A DNA stretch of 64,000 nucleotides from Pseudomonas lactis (lineage in GTDB: Bacteria > Pseudomonadota > Gammaproteobacteria > Pseudomonadales > Pseudomonadaceae), in contig NZ_JYLO01000022.1 in assembly GCF_001439845.1 (NCBI RefSeq), forward strand, positions 1 to 64,000. The letters run 5' to 3'. The notes under the pieces are model-generated. The model searched no databases and was not told where the DNA came from. It saw nothing but the letters and a program-made list of their open reading frames with translations. Both the position numbers and the translations under genes were made by a program. Below, one piece after another: positions 28,839 through 35,680 of this stretch (within the stretch, counting starts at the first letter, position 1; each line of letters opens with the position of its first letter).

Positions 28839-30167
28839 ATGGCTAAGCAAGGTGCTCTCTCAGCGCTCGGCAAAGGCGGTATGTCTGAACTTTGGGCTCG
28901 TCTGCGTTTTCTGTTCCTGGCGATTATCGTCTACCGAATAGGCGCACACATCCCGGTTCCAGGTATCAACCCGGACCGACTCGCAGACCTGTTTCGACAG
29001 AATGAGGGGACCATTCTTAGCTTGTTCAACATGTTTTCCGGCGGCGCGCTGGAGCGGATGAGCATCTTTGCACTGGGGATCATGCCGTACATCTCGGCAT
29101 CGATCATCATGCAGCTGATGACAGCCGTCAGCCCGCAGCTGGAGCAGTTGAAGAAGGAAGGTGAAGCTGGCCGTCGCAAGATTAGCCAGTACACCCGCTA
29201 CGGCACTGTCGTCCTCGCCCTGGTTCAAGCTATCGGCATGTCCGTTGGCTTGGCCGGGCAGGGCGTTGCGTTCACTGGTGACTTTGGCTTCCATTTCGTC
29301 GCAGTATCCACGTTTGTGGCTGGTGCGATGTTCATGATGTGGCTGGGTGAGCAGATTACTGAGCGTGGTGTTGGCAACGGTATCTCGATGTTGATTTTCG
29401 CAGGTATCGTCGCCGGTCTTCCGAGAGCAATCGGGCAGTCTTTCGAGTCTGCGCGTCAGGGTGATATCAATATCTTCGCCTTGGTTGCCATCGGTTTGCT
29501 GGCAGTAGCGATTATCGGTTTTGTGGTGTTCATTGAGCGTGGCCAGCGTCGTATTGCTGTTCACTACGCCAAGCGTCAGCAGGGCCGTAAGGTCTTTGCT
29601 GCGCAGACCAGCCACTTGCCGCTGAAAGTGAATATGGCCGGTGTTATTCCGGCAATTTTCGCGAGCAGCATCTTGCTGTTTCCGGCTTCGTTGGGTACCT
29701 GGTTTGGTCAGTCTGAAAATATGGGCTGGCTGCAGGACCTCTCTCAGTCGATCGCTCCTGGTCAGCCGTTGAATATTCTGCTGTTTAGTGCAGGGATTAT
29801 TTTCTTCTGCTTCTTCTATACGGCGTTGATGTTCAATCCGAAAGACGTAGCGGAAAACCTGAAGAAGTCCGGTGCCTTTATTCCGGGCATCCGTCCAGGT
29901 GAGCAGTCGGCACGCTACATTGATGGCGTTCTGACTCGTTTGACCCTGTTCGGTGCTCTATATATGACGGCCGTGTGTCTGTTGCCCCAGTTCCTGGTGG
30001 TTGCAGCAAACGTTCCGTTCTACCTTGGCGGGACCTCGTTGCTGATCGTGGTCGTGGTTGTGATGGACTTCATGTCCCAAGTACAATCGCACCTCGTTTC
30101 GCACCAGTACGAATCCCTGATGAAGAAAGCCAACCTGAAGGGCTACGGCAGCGGCATGTTGCGCTGA
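28839..30167 (+). CDS. secY: Preprotein translocase subunit SecY
   Basis: SecY forms the pore of the Sec channel in the inner membrane. The 442-residue product has ten hydrophobic segments and the family signature [11 protein letters not shown] near the first periplasmic plug region. Signature 2 is [13 protein letters not shown] (about 85-97), and the C-terminal loops [14 protein letters not shown] (about 346-359) contact SecA and the ribosome. It is the penultimate gene of the spc operon and works with SecE encoded at 3.1 kb. Confidence 0.98.
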
Positions 30168-30195
30168 GTACCCCATAAGGTTCGAGGAGTTGGTG

Positions 30196-30312
30196 ATGAA
30201 AGTTCGTGCATCGGTGAAAAAGCTGTGCCGTAACTGCAAGATTATTCGCCGCGAAGGTGTTGTTCGAGTAATTTGCAGCGCGGAACCGCGTCACAAACAG
30301 CGCCAAGGCTGA
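30196..30312 (+). CDS. rpmJ: 50S ribosomal protein L36 (zinc-binding type)
   Basis: L36 is the smallest 50S protein. The 38-residue product [20 protein letters not shown]..., continuing [17 protein letters not shown], keeps the zinc ligands Cys11, Cys14, Cys27 and a following His, so it is the zinc-containing (C+) form. A GAGGAGTTGGTG ribosome site lies in the 28-nt gap after secY. It ends the spc operon. A zinc-free paralog may exist elsewhere in the genome, as in many Zur-controlled species. Confidence 0.97.
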
Positions 30313-30329
30313 GTGTGATCCGCTTGAAG

Positions 30330-30353
30330 CCCGGCAGCTAGTGCGCTGCCGGG
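30330..30353 (+). terminator. Hairpin ending the spc operon
   Basis: A perfect stem CCCGGCAGC / GCTGCCGGG with a TAGTGC loop, followed by TTGATTATTTGTTATT. The T-rich tail is not a clean U-run and doubles as promoter sequence for the alpha operon, so termination may be partial. Confidence 0.65.
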
Positions 30354-30382
30354 TTGATTATTTGTTATTACAGCGATATTAT
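30354..30382 (+). promoter_or_regulatory. Candidate promoter of the alpha operon
   Basis: TTGATT, 17 nt spacer, TATTAT, then CTCGCGCC. It lies about 60 nt before rpsM and directly after the hairpin at 30330. The remaining leader (30383-30441) is where an S4-binding structure would be expected by analogy with E. coli; I cannot fold it with confidence. Confidence 0.55.
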
Positions 30383-30441
30383 CTCGCGCCCTATTTCTTG
30401 GCTTCCGGGGCGTAGGTAGCTGTCAATTGGAGTCCCACTGA

Positions 30442-30798
30442 ATGGCCCGTATTGCAGGCGTTAACATTCCAGATAACAAGCACACTGTTATCTCGCTGAC
30501 CTACATCTATGGTGTTGGTCGCACTACTGCGCAGAAAATTTGCGCGGTCGCTGGGGTAAACCCAGCCGCTAAGATCAAGGATCTGAGCGACGAGCAGATT
30601 GAACAGCTGCGTGGCGAAGTGGCGAAGTTCACCACTGAAGGTGACCTGCGTCGCGAAATCAACATGAAAATCAAGCGTTTGATGGACCTCGGTTGCTATC
30701 GCGGTCTGCGTCATCGTCGTGGTCTTCCAGTACGCGGTCAGCGTACCAAGACTAACGCGCGTACCCGTAAAGGTCCGCGTAAGCCGATCCGCAAGTAA
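30442..30798 (+). CDS. rpsM: 30S ribosomal protein S13
   Basis: S13 sits in the 30S head, contacts P-site tRNA and makes bridges B1a/B1b. The 118-residue product begins ARIAGVNIPDNKHTVISLTYI and carries the C-terminal signature LPVRGQRTKTNARTRKGPRK (about 95-114), with a basic tail that touches tRNA. TTGGAGTCCCACTGA provides the ribosome site. It is the first gene of the alpha operon rpsM-rpsK-rpsD-rpoA-rplQ. Confidence 0.98.
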   Translation: MARIAGVNIPDNKHTVISLTYIYGVGRTTAQKICAVAGVNPAAKIKDLSDEQIEQLRGEVAKFTTEGDLRREINMKIKRLMDLGCYRGLRHRRGLPVRGQRTKTNARTRKGPRKPIRK

Positions 30799-30828
30799 TC
30801 GCCCCAGCGAATCGACAGGAAAATTATC

Positions 30829-31218
30829 ATGGCAAAACCTGCTGCTCGTCCTCGTAAAAAAGTTAAAAAGACAGTGGTTGATGGCATCGCCCACATCCAT
30901 GCATCTTTTAACAACACCATCGTGACCATCACCGACCGTCAAGGTAACGCGCTTTCTTGGGCTACCTCCGGTGGTTCGGGTTTCCGCGGTTCCCGCAAGT
31001 CCACTCCGTTTGCTGCTCAAGTAGCTGCTGAACGTGCTGGTCAAGCTGCGCTGGAATATGGCCTGAAAAACCTCGACGTTAACGTCAAAGGTCCAGGTCC
31101 AGGTCGTGAGTCTGCTGTCCGTGCTTTGAACGGCTGTGGCTATAAGATCGCCAGCATCACCGACGTGACGCCAATCCCGCACAACGGGTGCCGTCCGCCG
31201 AAGAAGCGCCGCGTGTAA
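30829..31218 (+). CDS. rpsK: 30S ribosomal protein S11
   Basis: S11 lies on the platform of the 30S subunit near the mRNA exit and is the partner of S18 and S6. The 129-residue product shows GIAHIHASFNNTIVTITDRQG (about 24-43 core) and the C-terminal family signature DVTPIPHNGCRPPKKRRV (about 112-129). It contains the Asn-Gly dipeptide that forms isoaspartate in E. coli. It is spaced 30 nt from rpsM and 18 nt from rpsD. Confidence 0.98.
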   Translation: MAKPAARPRKKVKKTVVDGIAHIHASFNNTIVTITDRQGNALSWATSGGSGFRGSRKSTPFAAQVAAERAGQAALEYGLKNLDVNVKGPGPGRESAVRALNGCGYKIASITDVTPIPHNGCRPPKKRRV

Positions 31219-31236
31219 TCCAGGAGATTGTAAAGA

Positions 31237-31857
31237 ATGGCTCGTTACATTGGTCCAAAATGCAAACTCGCTCGTCGCGAAGGCACCGATCTCTTCCTGA
31301 AGAGCGGCGTGCGCGCGATCGAATCGAAGTGCAACATTGAAGCAGCACCTGGTATCCACGGCCAACGCCGCGGTCGCCAGTCCGACTACGGCACCCAACT
31401 GCGTGAAAAGCAGAAGGTCCGTCGTATCTACGGCGTTCTCGAGCGTCAGTTCAGCGGCTACTACAAAGAAGCTGCTGGCAAGAAAGGTGCAACCGGTGAA
31501 AACCTGCTGCAACTGCTCGAATGCCGTCTGGACAACGTTGTATACCGTATGGGCTTTGGTTCGACTCGTGCCGAATCCCGTCAGCTGGTATCGCACAAGT
31601 CGATCAGCGTTAACGGTCAGACCGTAAACGTTCCGTCCTACCAGGTTCGTGCTGGTGACGTGGTCGCAGTTCGCGAGAAAGCAAAAAACCAACTTCGCAT
31701 TGTCCAAGCTCTCGATCTGTGTGCCCAACGTGGCCGCGTAGAATGGGTAGAAGTAGACACTGAGAAGAAGTCGGGCGTTTTCAAGAACGTTCCTGCTCGC
31801 AGTGATCTGTCCGCCGACATCAACGAAAGCCTGATTGTCGAGCTCTACTCCAAGTAA
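31237..31857 (+). CDS. rpsD: 30S ribosomal protein S4
   Basis: S4 nucleates 30S assembly, sets accuracy with S5 and represses the alpha operon in E. coli. The 206-residue product has the N-terminal MARYIGPKCKLARREGTDL, the S4 domain (LECRLDNVVYRMGFGSTRAE, core at about 91-110) and VSHKSISVNGQTVNVPSYQV. The zinc-ligand cysteines of the bacterial C+ form are not evident at the N-terminus. It is followed by rpoA after 22 nt. Confidence 0.97.
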   Translation: MARYIGPKCKLARREGTDLFLKSGVRAIESKCNIEAAPGIHGQRRGRQSDYGTQLREKQKVRRIYGVLERQFSGYYKEAAGKKGATGENLLQLLECRLDNVVYRMGFGSTRAESRQLVSHKSISVNGQTVNVPSYQVRAGDVVAVREKAKNQLRIVQALDLCAQRGRVEWVEVDTEKKSGVFKNVPARSDLSADINESLIVELYSK

Positions 31858-31879
31858 GGGCTAGAAAATAGGTGCATCC

Positions 31880-32881
31880 ATGCAGATTTCGGTAAATGAG
31901 TTCCTGACACCCCGCCACATTGATGTGCAGGTTGTCAGTCCAACCCGCGCCAAAATTACTCTCGAGCCTCTCGAGCGTGGTTTTGGCCACACCCTGGGCA
32001 ACGCGCTGCGCCGCATCCTGTTGTCCTCAATGCCCGGCTGTGCAGTAGTCGAGGCCGAGATTGACGGTGTGCTCCACGAGTACAGCGCCATCGAAGGTGT
32101 ACAGGAAGACGTAATTGAAATCCTGTTGAACCTTAAAGGTCTGGCTATCAAGCTGCACGGCCGTGACGAAGTTACGCTGACCTTGTCGAAGAAGGGTTCG
32201 GGGGTGGTTACCGCTGCCGATATTCAGCTGGATCATGATGTCGAGATCGTTAACCCCGATCACGTAATCGCTAACCTGGCGTCTAACGGCGCCCTGAACA
32301 TGAAGCTCACTGTAGCTCGTGGTCGTGGTTATGAACCGGCCGACTCGCGTCAGAGCGATGAAGACGAAAGCCGCAGCATTGGTCGCTTGCAGCTTGACTC
32401 TTCGTTCAGCCCGGTTCGCCGTATCGCATACGTGGTGGAAAACGCCCGTGTCGAACAGCGTACTAACCTGGACAAGCTGGTTATTGATCTGGAAACCAAC
32501 GGTACCCTGGATCCTGAAGAGGCTATCCGCCGCGCTGCAACCATTCTGCAACAGCAGTTGGCTGCGTTCGTCGACCTCAAAGGTGACAGCGAACCAGTGG
32601 TAATCGAGCAGGAAGACGAGATCGATCCGATCCTGCTTCGCCCGGTTGACGATCTGGAACTGACTGTACGTTCGGCTAACTGCCTTAAGGCGGAAAACAT
32701 TTACTACATCGGTGACCTGATCCAGCGCACCGAAGTAGAACTGTTGAAGACTCCGAACCTGGGCAAGAAATCCTTGACTGAAATCAAGGACGTTCTGGCC
32801 TCCCGCGGTCTGTCCCTCGGCATGCGCCTCGACAACTGGCCGCCTGCAAGTCTTAAGAAGGACGACAAGGCGACTGCCTGA
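31880..32881 (+). CDS. rpoA: DNA-directed RNA polymerase subunit alpha
   Basis: RpoA dimers nucleate assembly of RNA polymerase, and the C-terminal domain reads UP elements and contacts activators. The 333-residue product has the N-terminal domain with LEPLERGFGHTLGNALRRIL (about 33-52) and the C-terminal domain from about residue 245. The latter includes VRSANCLKAENIYYIGDLIQ and the 265-type determinant with NLGKKSLTEIKDVL (about 294-307). It lies between rpsD and rplQ as usual, so polymerase alpha is produced with ribosomal proteins. Confidence 0.98.
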   Translation: MQISVNEFLTPRHIDVQVVSPTRAKITLEPLERGFGHTLGNALRRILLSSMPGCAVVEAEIDGVLHEYSAIEGVQEDVIEILLNLKGLAIKLHGRDEVTLTLSKKGSGVVTAADIQLDHDVEIVNPDHVIANLASNGALNMKLTVARGRGYEPADSRQSDEDESRSIGRLQLDSSFSPVRRIAYVVENARVEQRTNLDKLVIDLETNGTLDPEEAIRRAATILQQQLAAFVDLKGDSEPVVIEQEDEIDPILLRPVDDLELTVRSANCLKAENIYYIGDLIQRTEVELLKTPNLGKKSLTEIKDVLASRGLSLGMRLDNWPPASLKKDDKATA

Positions 32882-32922
32882 TCGTCGTAATCACCGAACG
32901 TGAGTTTGGTAAGGAATGAACC

Positions 32923-33309
32923 ATGCGTCATCGTAAAAGTGGTCGTCACCTGAGCCGTACCAGCTCGCACCGCAAGGCCATGTTCCAAAACATGGCGGTG
33001 TCGCTGTTCGAGCACGAGCTGATCAAAACTACACTGCCGAAAGCTAAAGAACTGCGTCGCGTTGCTGAGCCGCTGATCACTTTGGCCAAGACAGACAGCC
33101 TGGCTAACCGCCGTCTGGCTTTCGACCGTACTCGTTCGAAAGCTATCGTTGGTAAGCTCTTCAACGACCTGGGCAAGCGTTACGCTACCCGTGAGGGTGG
33201 CTACCTGCGCATCCTCAAGTGCGGTTTCCGCGCTGGCGACAACGCGCCTATGGCGTACGTCGAGTTGGTTGATCGTGCTACTGCCGGCGAAGCTGTAAGC
33301 GCCGAGTAA
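32923..33309 (+). CDS. rplQ: 50S ribosomal protein L17
   Basis: L17 lies at the tunnel exit region of the 50S subunit. The 128-residue product begins [20 protein letters not shown] and contains the family signature [22 protein letters not shown] (core at about 52-70) and the C-terminal [16 protein letters not shown]. It is the last gene of the alpha operon, preceded by TAAGGAATGAACC and followed within 20 nt by a strong terminator. Confidence 0.98.
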
Positions 33310-33326
33310 GACGACAAGCTGCAACG

Positions 33327-33355
33327 AAAAACCGGGCCTAGTGCCCGGTTTTTTG
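33327..33355 (+). terminator. Terminator of the alpha operon
   Basis: The stem ACCGGGC / GCCCGGT with loop CTAGT, preceded by AAAA and followed by TTTTTTG. It closes the whole ribosomal gene superblock. Confidence 0.92.
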
Positions 33356-33356
33356 T

Positions 33357-33546
33357 GCGCGTAACAAAAGCGTGCTGCGTACAAGAATCCTCAAGCGACA
33401 CGCCTCACTATGAGCGTTGGGTATGTTGGTAGTTATTTTCTATTGAAGCCTACAATTTAATGAATTTGTAGGTGTCATGTGGATGGTCAATACTCCCTCC
33501 AAGCCGATTAGCCGGCAGTTCAAAGCCCGACCTGAGGAAGATGCGC
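33357..33546 (+). promoter_or_regulatory. katA upstream region with a small palindrome
   Basis: This 190-nt leader is AT-richer than its surroundings. It holds the inverted repeat CTACAA (33450-33455) / TTGTAG (33466-33471). A GTAG-N7-CTAT motif (33429-33443) fits half of the OxyR consensus ATAG-N7-CTAT-N7-ATAG-N7-CTAT only loosely. Catalase promoters are often OxyR-controlled, so this is a place to look, not a firm site. I cannot point to a confident -35/-10 pair. Confidence 0.35.
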
Positions 33547-34995
33547 ATGAGCCAGAATAAAGTCCTTACCACCGCCAGCGGCGCGCCCGTTGCGGACAAT
33601 CAGAACTCACGTTCCGCCGGCCCACGTGGCCCATTGCTGCTCGACGATTTCCACCTGATCGAGAAGCTTGCTCACTTCAACCGTGAAAATATCCCTGAGC
33701 GTCGCGTGCACGCCAAAGGTTCGGGTGCCTTCGGTACCTTCACGGTGACAAAAGACATTACCCAGTACACCAGCGCCAAGTTGTTCGAGTCCGTTGGCAA
33801 GCAGACGCCTACGTTCCTGCGTTTCTCCACCGTAGGCGGTGAACGTGGTTCGGCTGATACTGAGCGCGATCCACGTGGCTTCGCCTTGAAGTTCTACACC
33901 GAAGAAGGCAACTGGGACATCGTCGGTAACAACACCCCGGTGTTCTTTATCCGTGACCCGCTGAAATTCCCGGACTTTATCCACACCCAGAAGCGTCTGC
34001 CGCAAAGCAACCTGAAAAGCGCACAGATGATGTGGGATTTTTGGTCGCACTCCCCGGAGGCGCTGCACCAAGTCACCATTCTGTTTTCGGACCGTGGCAT
34101 TCCAGACGGCTACCGTCACATGCACGGTTTCGGCAGCCACACTTACAGCCTGATCAACGCCCAGGGCGAGCGTCATTGGGTGAAGTGGCACTACAAGACC
34201 AAGCAAGGCATCAAGAACCTGGCGCCGGCCGAGGCTGCCCGCTTGGCGGGTACTGATCCTGACTACGCCCAGCGCGATCTGTTTGGCGCAATCGAGCGCG
34301 GTGACTTCCCCAAGTGGCGCGTGTGCATCCAGATCATGACCGAGGCCCAGGCGAACGCCCATTACGAGAACCCGTTTGACGTGACCAAGACCTGGTCGCA
34401 AAAAGAATTCCCGTTGATTGAAGTGGGTGAGTTGGAGCTCAATCGTAATCCGCAGAACTACTTCGCCGAAGTCGAGCAGGCCGCATTTGGCCCAAGCAAC
34501 ATGGTCCCAGGCGTTGGCCTGTCGCCAGACCGTATGCTGCAAGGTCGGGTTTTTGCCTACGCCGATGCGCACCGCTACCGTGTGGGCACCAACCACCAGC
34601 AACTGCCGGTGAACGCGCCACGTAGCCCGGTTAACAGCTACCAGCGTGACGGTTCCATGGTTTTTGGCAGCAACGGTGGTGCGGCTCCGAACTACGAGCC
34701 AAACAGCTACGCCGACGCACCGAAACAAGCTCCGCAATATGCAGAGCCAGCATTGGCCCTGAGCGGCGCCGCTGATCGCTACGATCATCGCGAAGACACG
34801 GACTACTACAGCCACGCCGGTGCGCTGTTCCGTCTGATGAATGACGAGCAGAAAGCCCTGCTCACCAATAACATCGCCGGTGCAATGGGGGGCGTTTCCA
34901 GCGACGTGGTCCAGCGTCAACTGCAGCACTTCTATAAAGCCGACCCGGCTTATGGAGAAGCAATCGCAAAGGCACTGGGTGTATCGCTTAACTGA
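33547..34995 (+). CDS. katA: Monofunctional heme catalase (small-subunit type)
   Basis: The enzyme disproportionates hydrogen peroxide into water and oxygen. The 482-residue product (start ATG 33547, MSQNKVL, 8 nt from GAGGAAG; ATG 33541 is an alternative) has the distal His55 in RRVHAKGSG, Asn128 in GNNTPVFF and the heme-iron ligand Tyr338 in RVFAYADAHR. The spacing between these residues equals that of bovine catalase. The length fits clade 3, NADPH-binding small catalases. A ferritin gene lies 155 nt downstream behind a terminator. The katA-ferritin pairing also occurs in P. aeruginosa and links peroxide defence to iron storage. Confidence 0.96.
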   Translation: MSQNKVLTTASGAPVADNQNSRSAGPRGPLLLDDFHLIEKLAHFNRENIPERRVHAKGSGAFGTFTVTKDITQYTSAKLFESVGKQTPTFLRFSTVGGERGSADTERDPRGFALKFYTEEGNWDIVGNNTPVFFIRDPLKFPDFIHTQKRLPQSNLKSAQMMWDFWSHSPEALHQVTILFSDRGIPDGYRHMHGFGSHTYSLINAQGERHWVKWHYKTKQGIKNLAPAEAARLAGTDPDYAQRDLFGAIERGDFPKWRVCIQIMTEAQANAHYENPFDVTKTWSQKEFPLIEVGELELNRNPQNYFAEVEQAAFGPSNMVPGVGLSPDRMLQGRVFAYADAHRYRVGTNHQQLPVNAPRSPVNSYQRDGSMVFGSNGGAAPNYEPNSYADAPKQAPQYAEPALALSGAADRYDHREDTDYYSHAGALFRLMNDEQKALLTNNIAGAMGGVSSDVVQRQLQHFYKADPAYGEAIAKALGVSLN

Positions 34996-35012
34996 CTCTA
35001 AACGATAAGCAG

Positions 35013-35036
35013 AACCGCCCTCATTTGGGCGGTTTT
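35013..35036 (+). terminator. Terminator after katA
   Basis: The stem AACCGCCC / GGGCGGTT with loop TCATTT, followed by TTTG. It separates katA from the ferritin gene. Confidence 0.88.
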
Positions 35037-35150
35037 TGCGTTAATTCAGCTACTTTTCCCTGAAAATCTTCACTTTTCTGCCGTTTGTCCCGTGACCTTC
35101 AAGTCAGCATGGTTCAAACTACAGCCTTTCAAGCAGGGAGATGTAGGGCG

Positions 35151-35615
35151 ATGCAAGGTCACCCCGACGTAATCGATTACCTCAACACGTTGCTGACGGG
35201 CGAACTGGCAGCTCGTGACCAATATTTCATCCATTCGCGTATGTACGAAGACTGGGGCTTTACCGAGCTCTACGAGCGTATCAACCACGAAATGGAAGAA
35301 GAGGCGCAGCACGCTGATGCCCTGATGCGCCGCATTCTGATGCTCGAAGGCACGCCGCGTATGCGTCCTGATGATCTGGATGTGGGTACCACAGTGCCTG
35401 ACATGCTCGCTGCCGATCTTCGCCTTGAGTACAAGGTCCGTGCCGCACTCTGCAAGGGCATCGAGCTTTGCGAGCAGCACAACGACTATGTCACCCGGGA
35501 AATACTGCGGGTGCAGTTGAATGACACCGAAGAAGATCACACCTACTGGCTGGAAAAGCAGTTGGGCCTGATCAAGCTGATCGGCCTGGAGAATTACCTG
35601 CAATCGCAGTTCTGA
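35151..35615 (+). CDS. ftnA: Bacterial ferritin (FtnA/BfrA type, lacking the heme Met)
   Basis: This iron-storage subunit would assemble into a 24-mer shell that oxidises and stores Fe. The 154-residue product (start ATG 35151, MQGHPDVIDYL, after GGGAGATGTAGGGCG) has the ferroxidase ligands Glu18, Glu51, His54, a Glu in LRLEYKVR and the pair in DTEEDHTYW. At the position of the heme-ligating Met52 of E. coli bacterioferritin it has Ala52 (MEEEAQHADAL). So despite the usual label bacterioferritin it should not bind heme. The P. aeruginosa ortholog (PA4235, first called bfrA) was, to my recollection, reassigned to FtnA for this reason. Confidence 0.93.
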   Translation: MQGHPDVIDYLNTLLTGELAARDQYFIHSRMYEDWGFTELYERINHEMEEEAQHADALMRRILMLEGTPRMRPDDLDVGTTVPDMLAADLRLEYKVRAALCKGIELCEQHNDYVTREILRVQLNDTEEDHTYWLEKQLGLIKLIGLENYLQSQF

Positions 35616-35626
35616 TTCCCGGTTAC

Positions 35627-35665
35627 AAAAAAGCCCCTGTCACTGCAAAGTGACAGGGGCTTTTT
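35627..35665. terminator. Bidirectional terminator between ftnA and uvrA
   Basis: A long perfect stem AAAAGCCCCTGTCAC / GTGACAGGGGCTTTT with a TGCAAA loop, with A-run before and T-run after. The two genes converge on it, so it can end both transcripts. Confidence 0.92.
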
Positions 35666-35680
35666 ATTGGGCCTGAAAAA

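Noticed and set aside
33429..33471. OxyR operator before katA
   Set aside because: Only one half fits (GTAG-N7-CTAT). The next two quarter-sites at the right spacing (TACA, GAAT) do not match, so it is listed only as a region to test.
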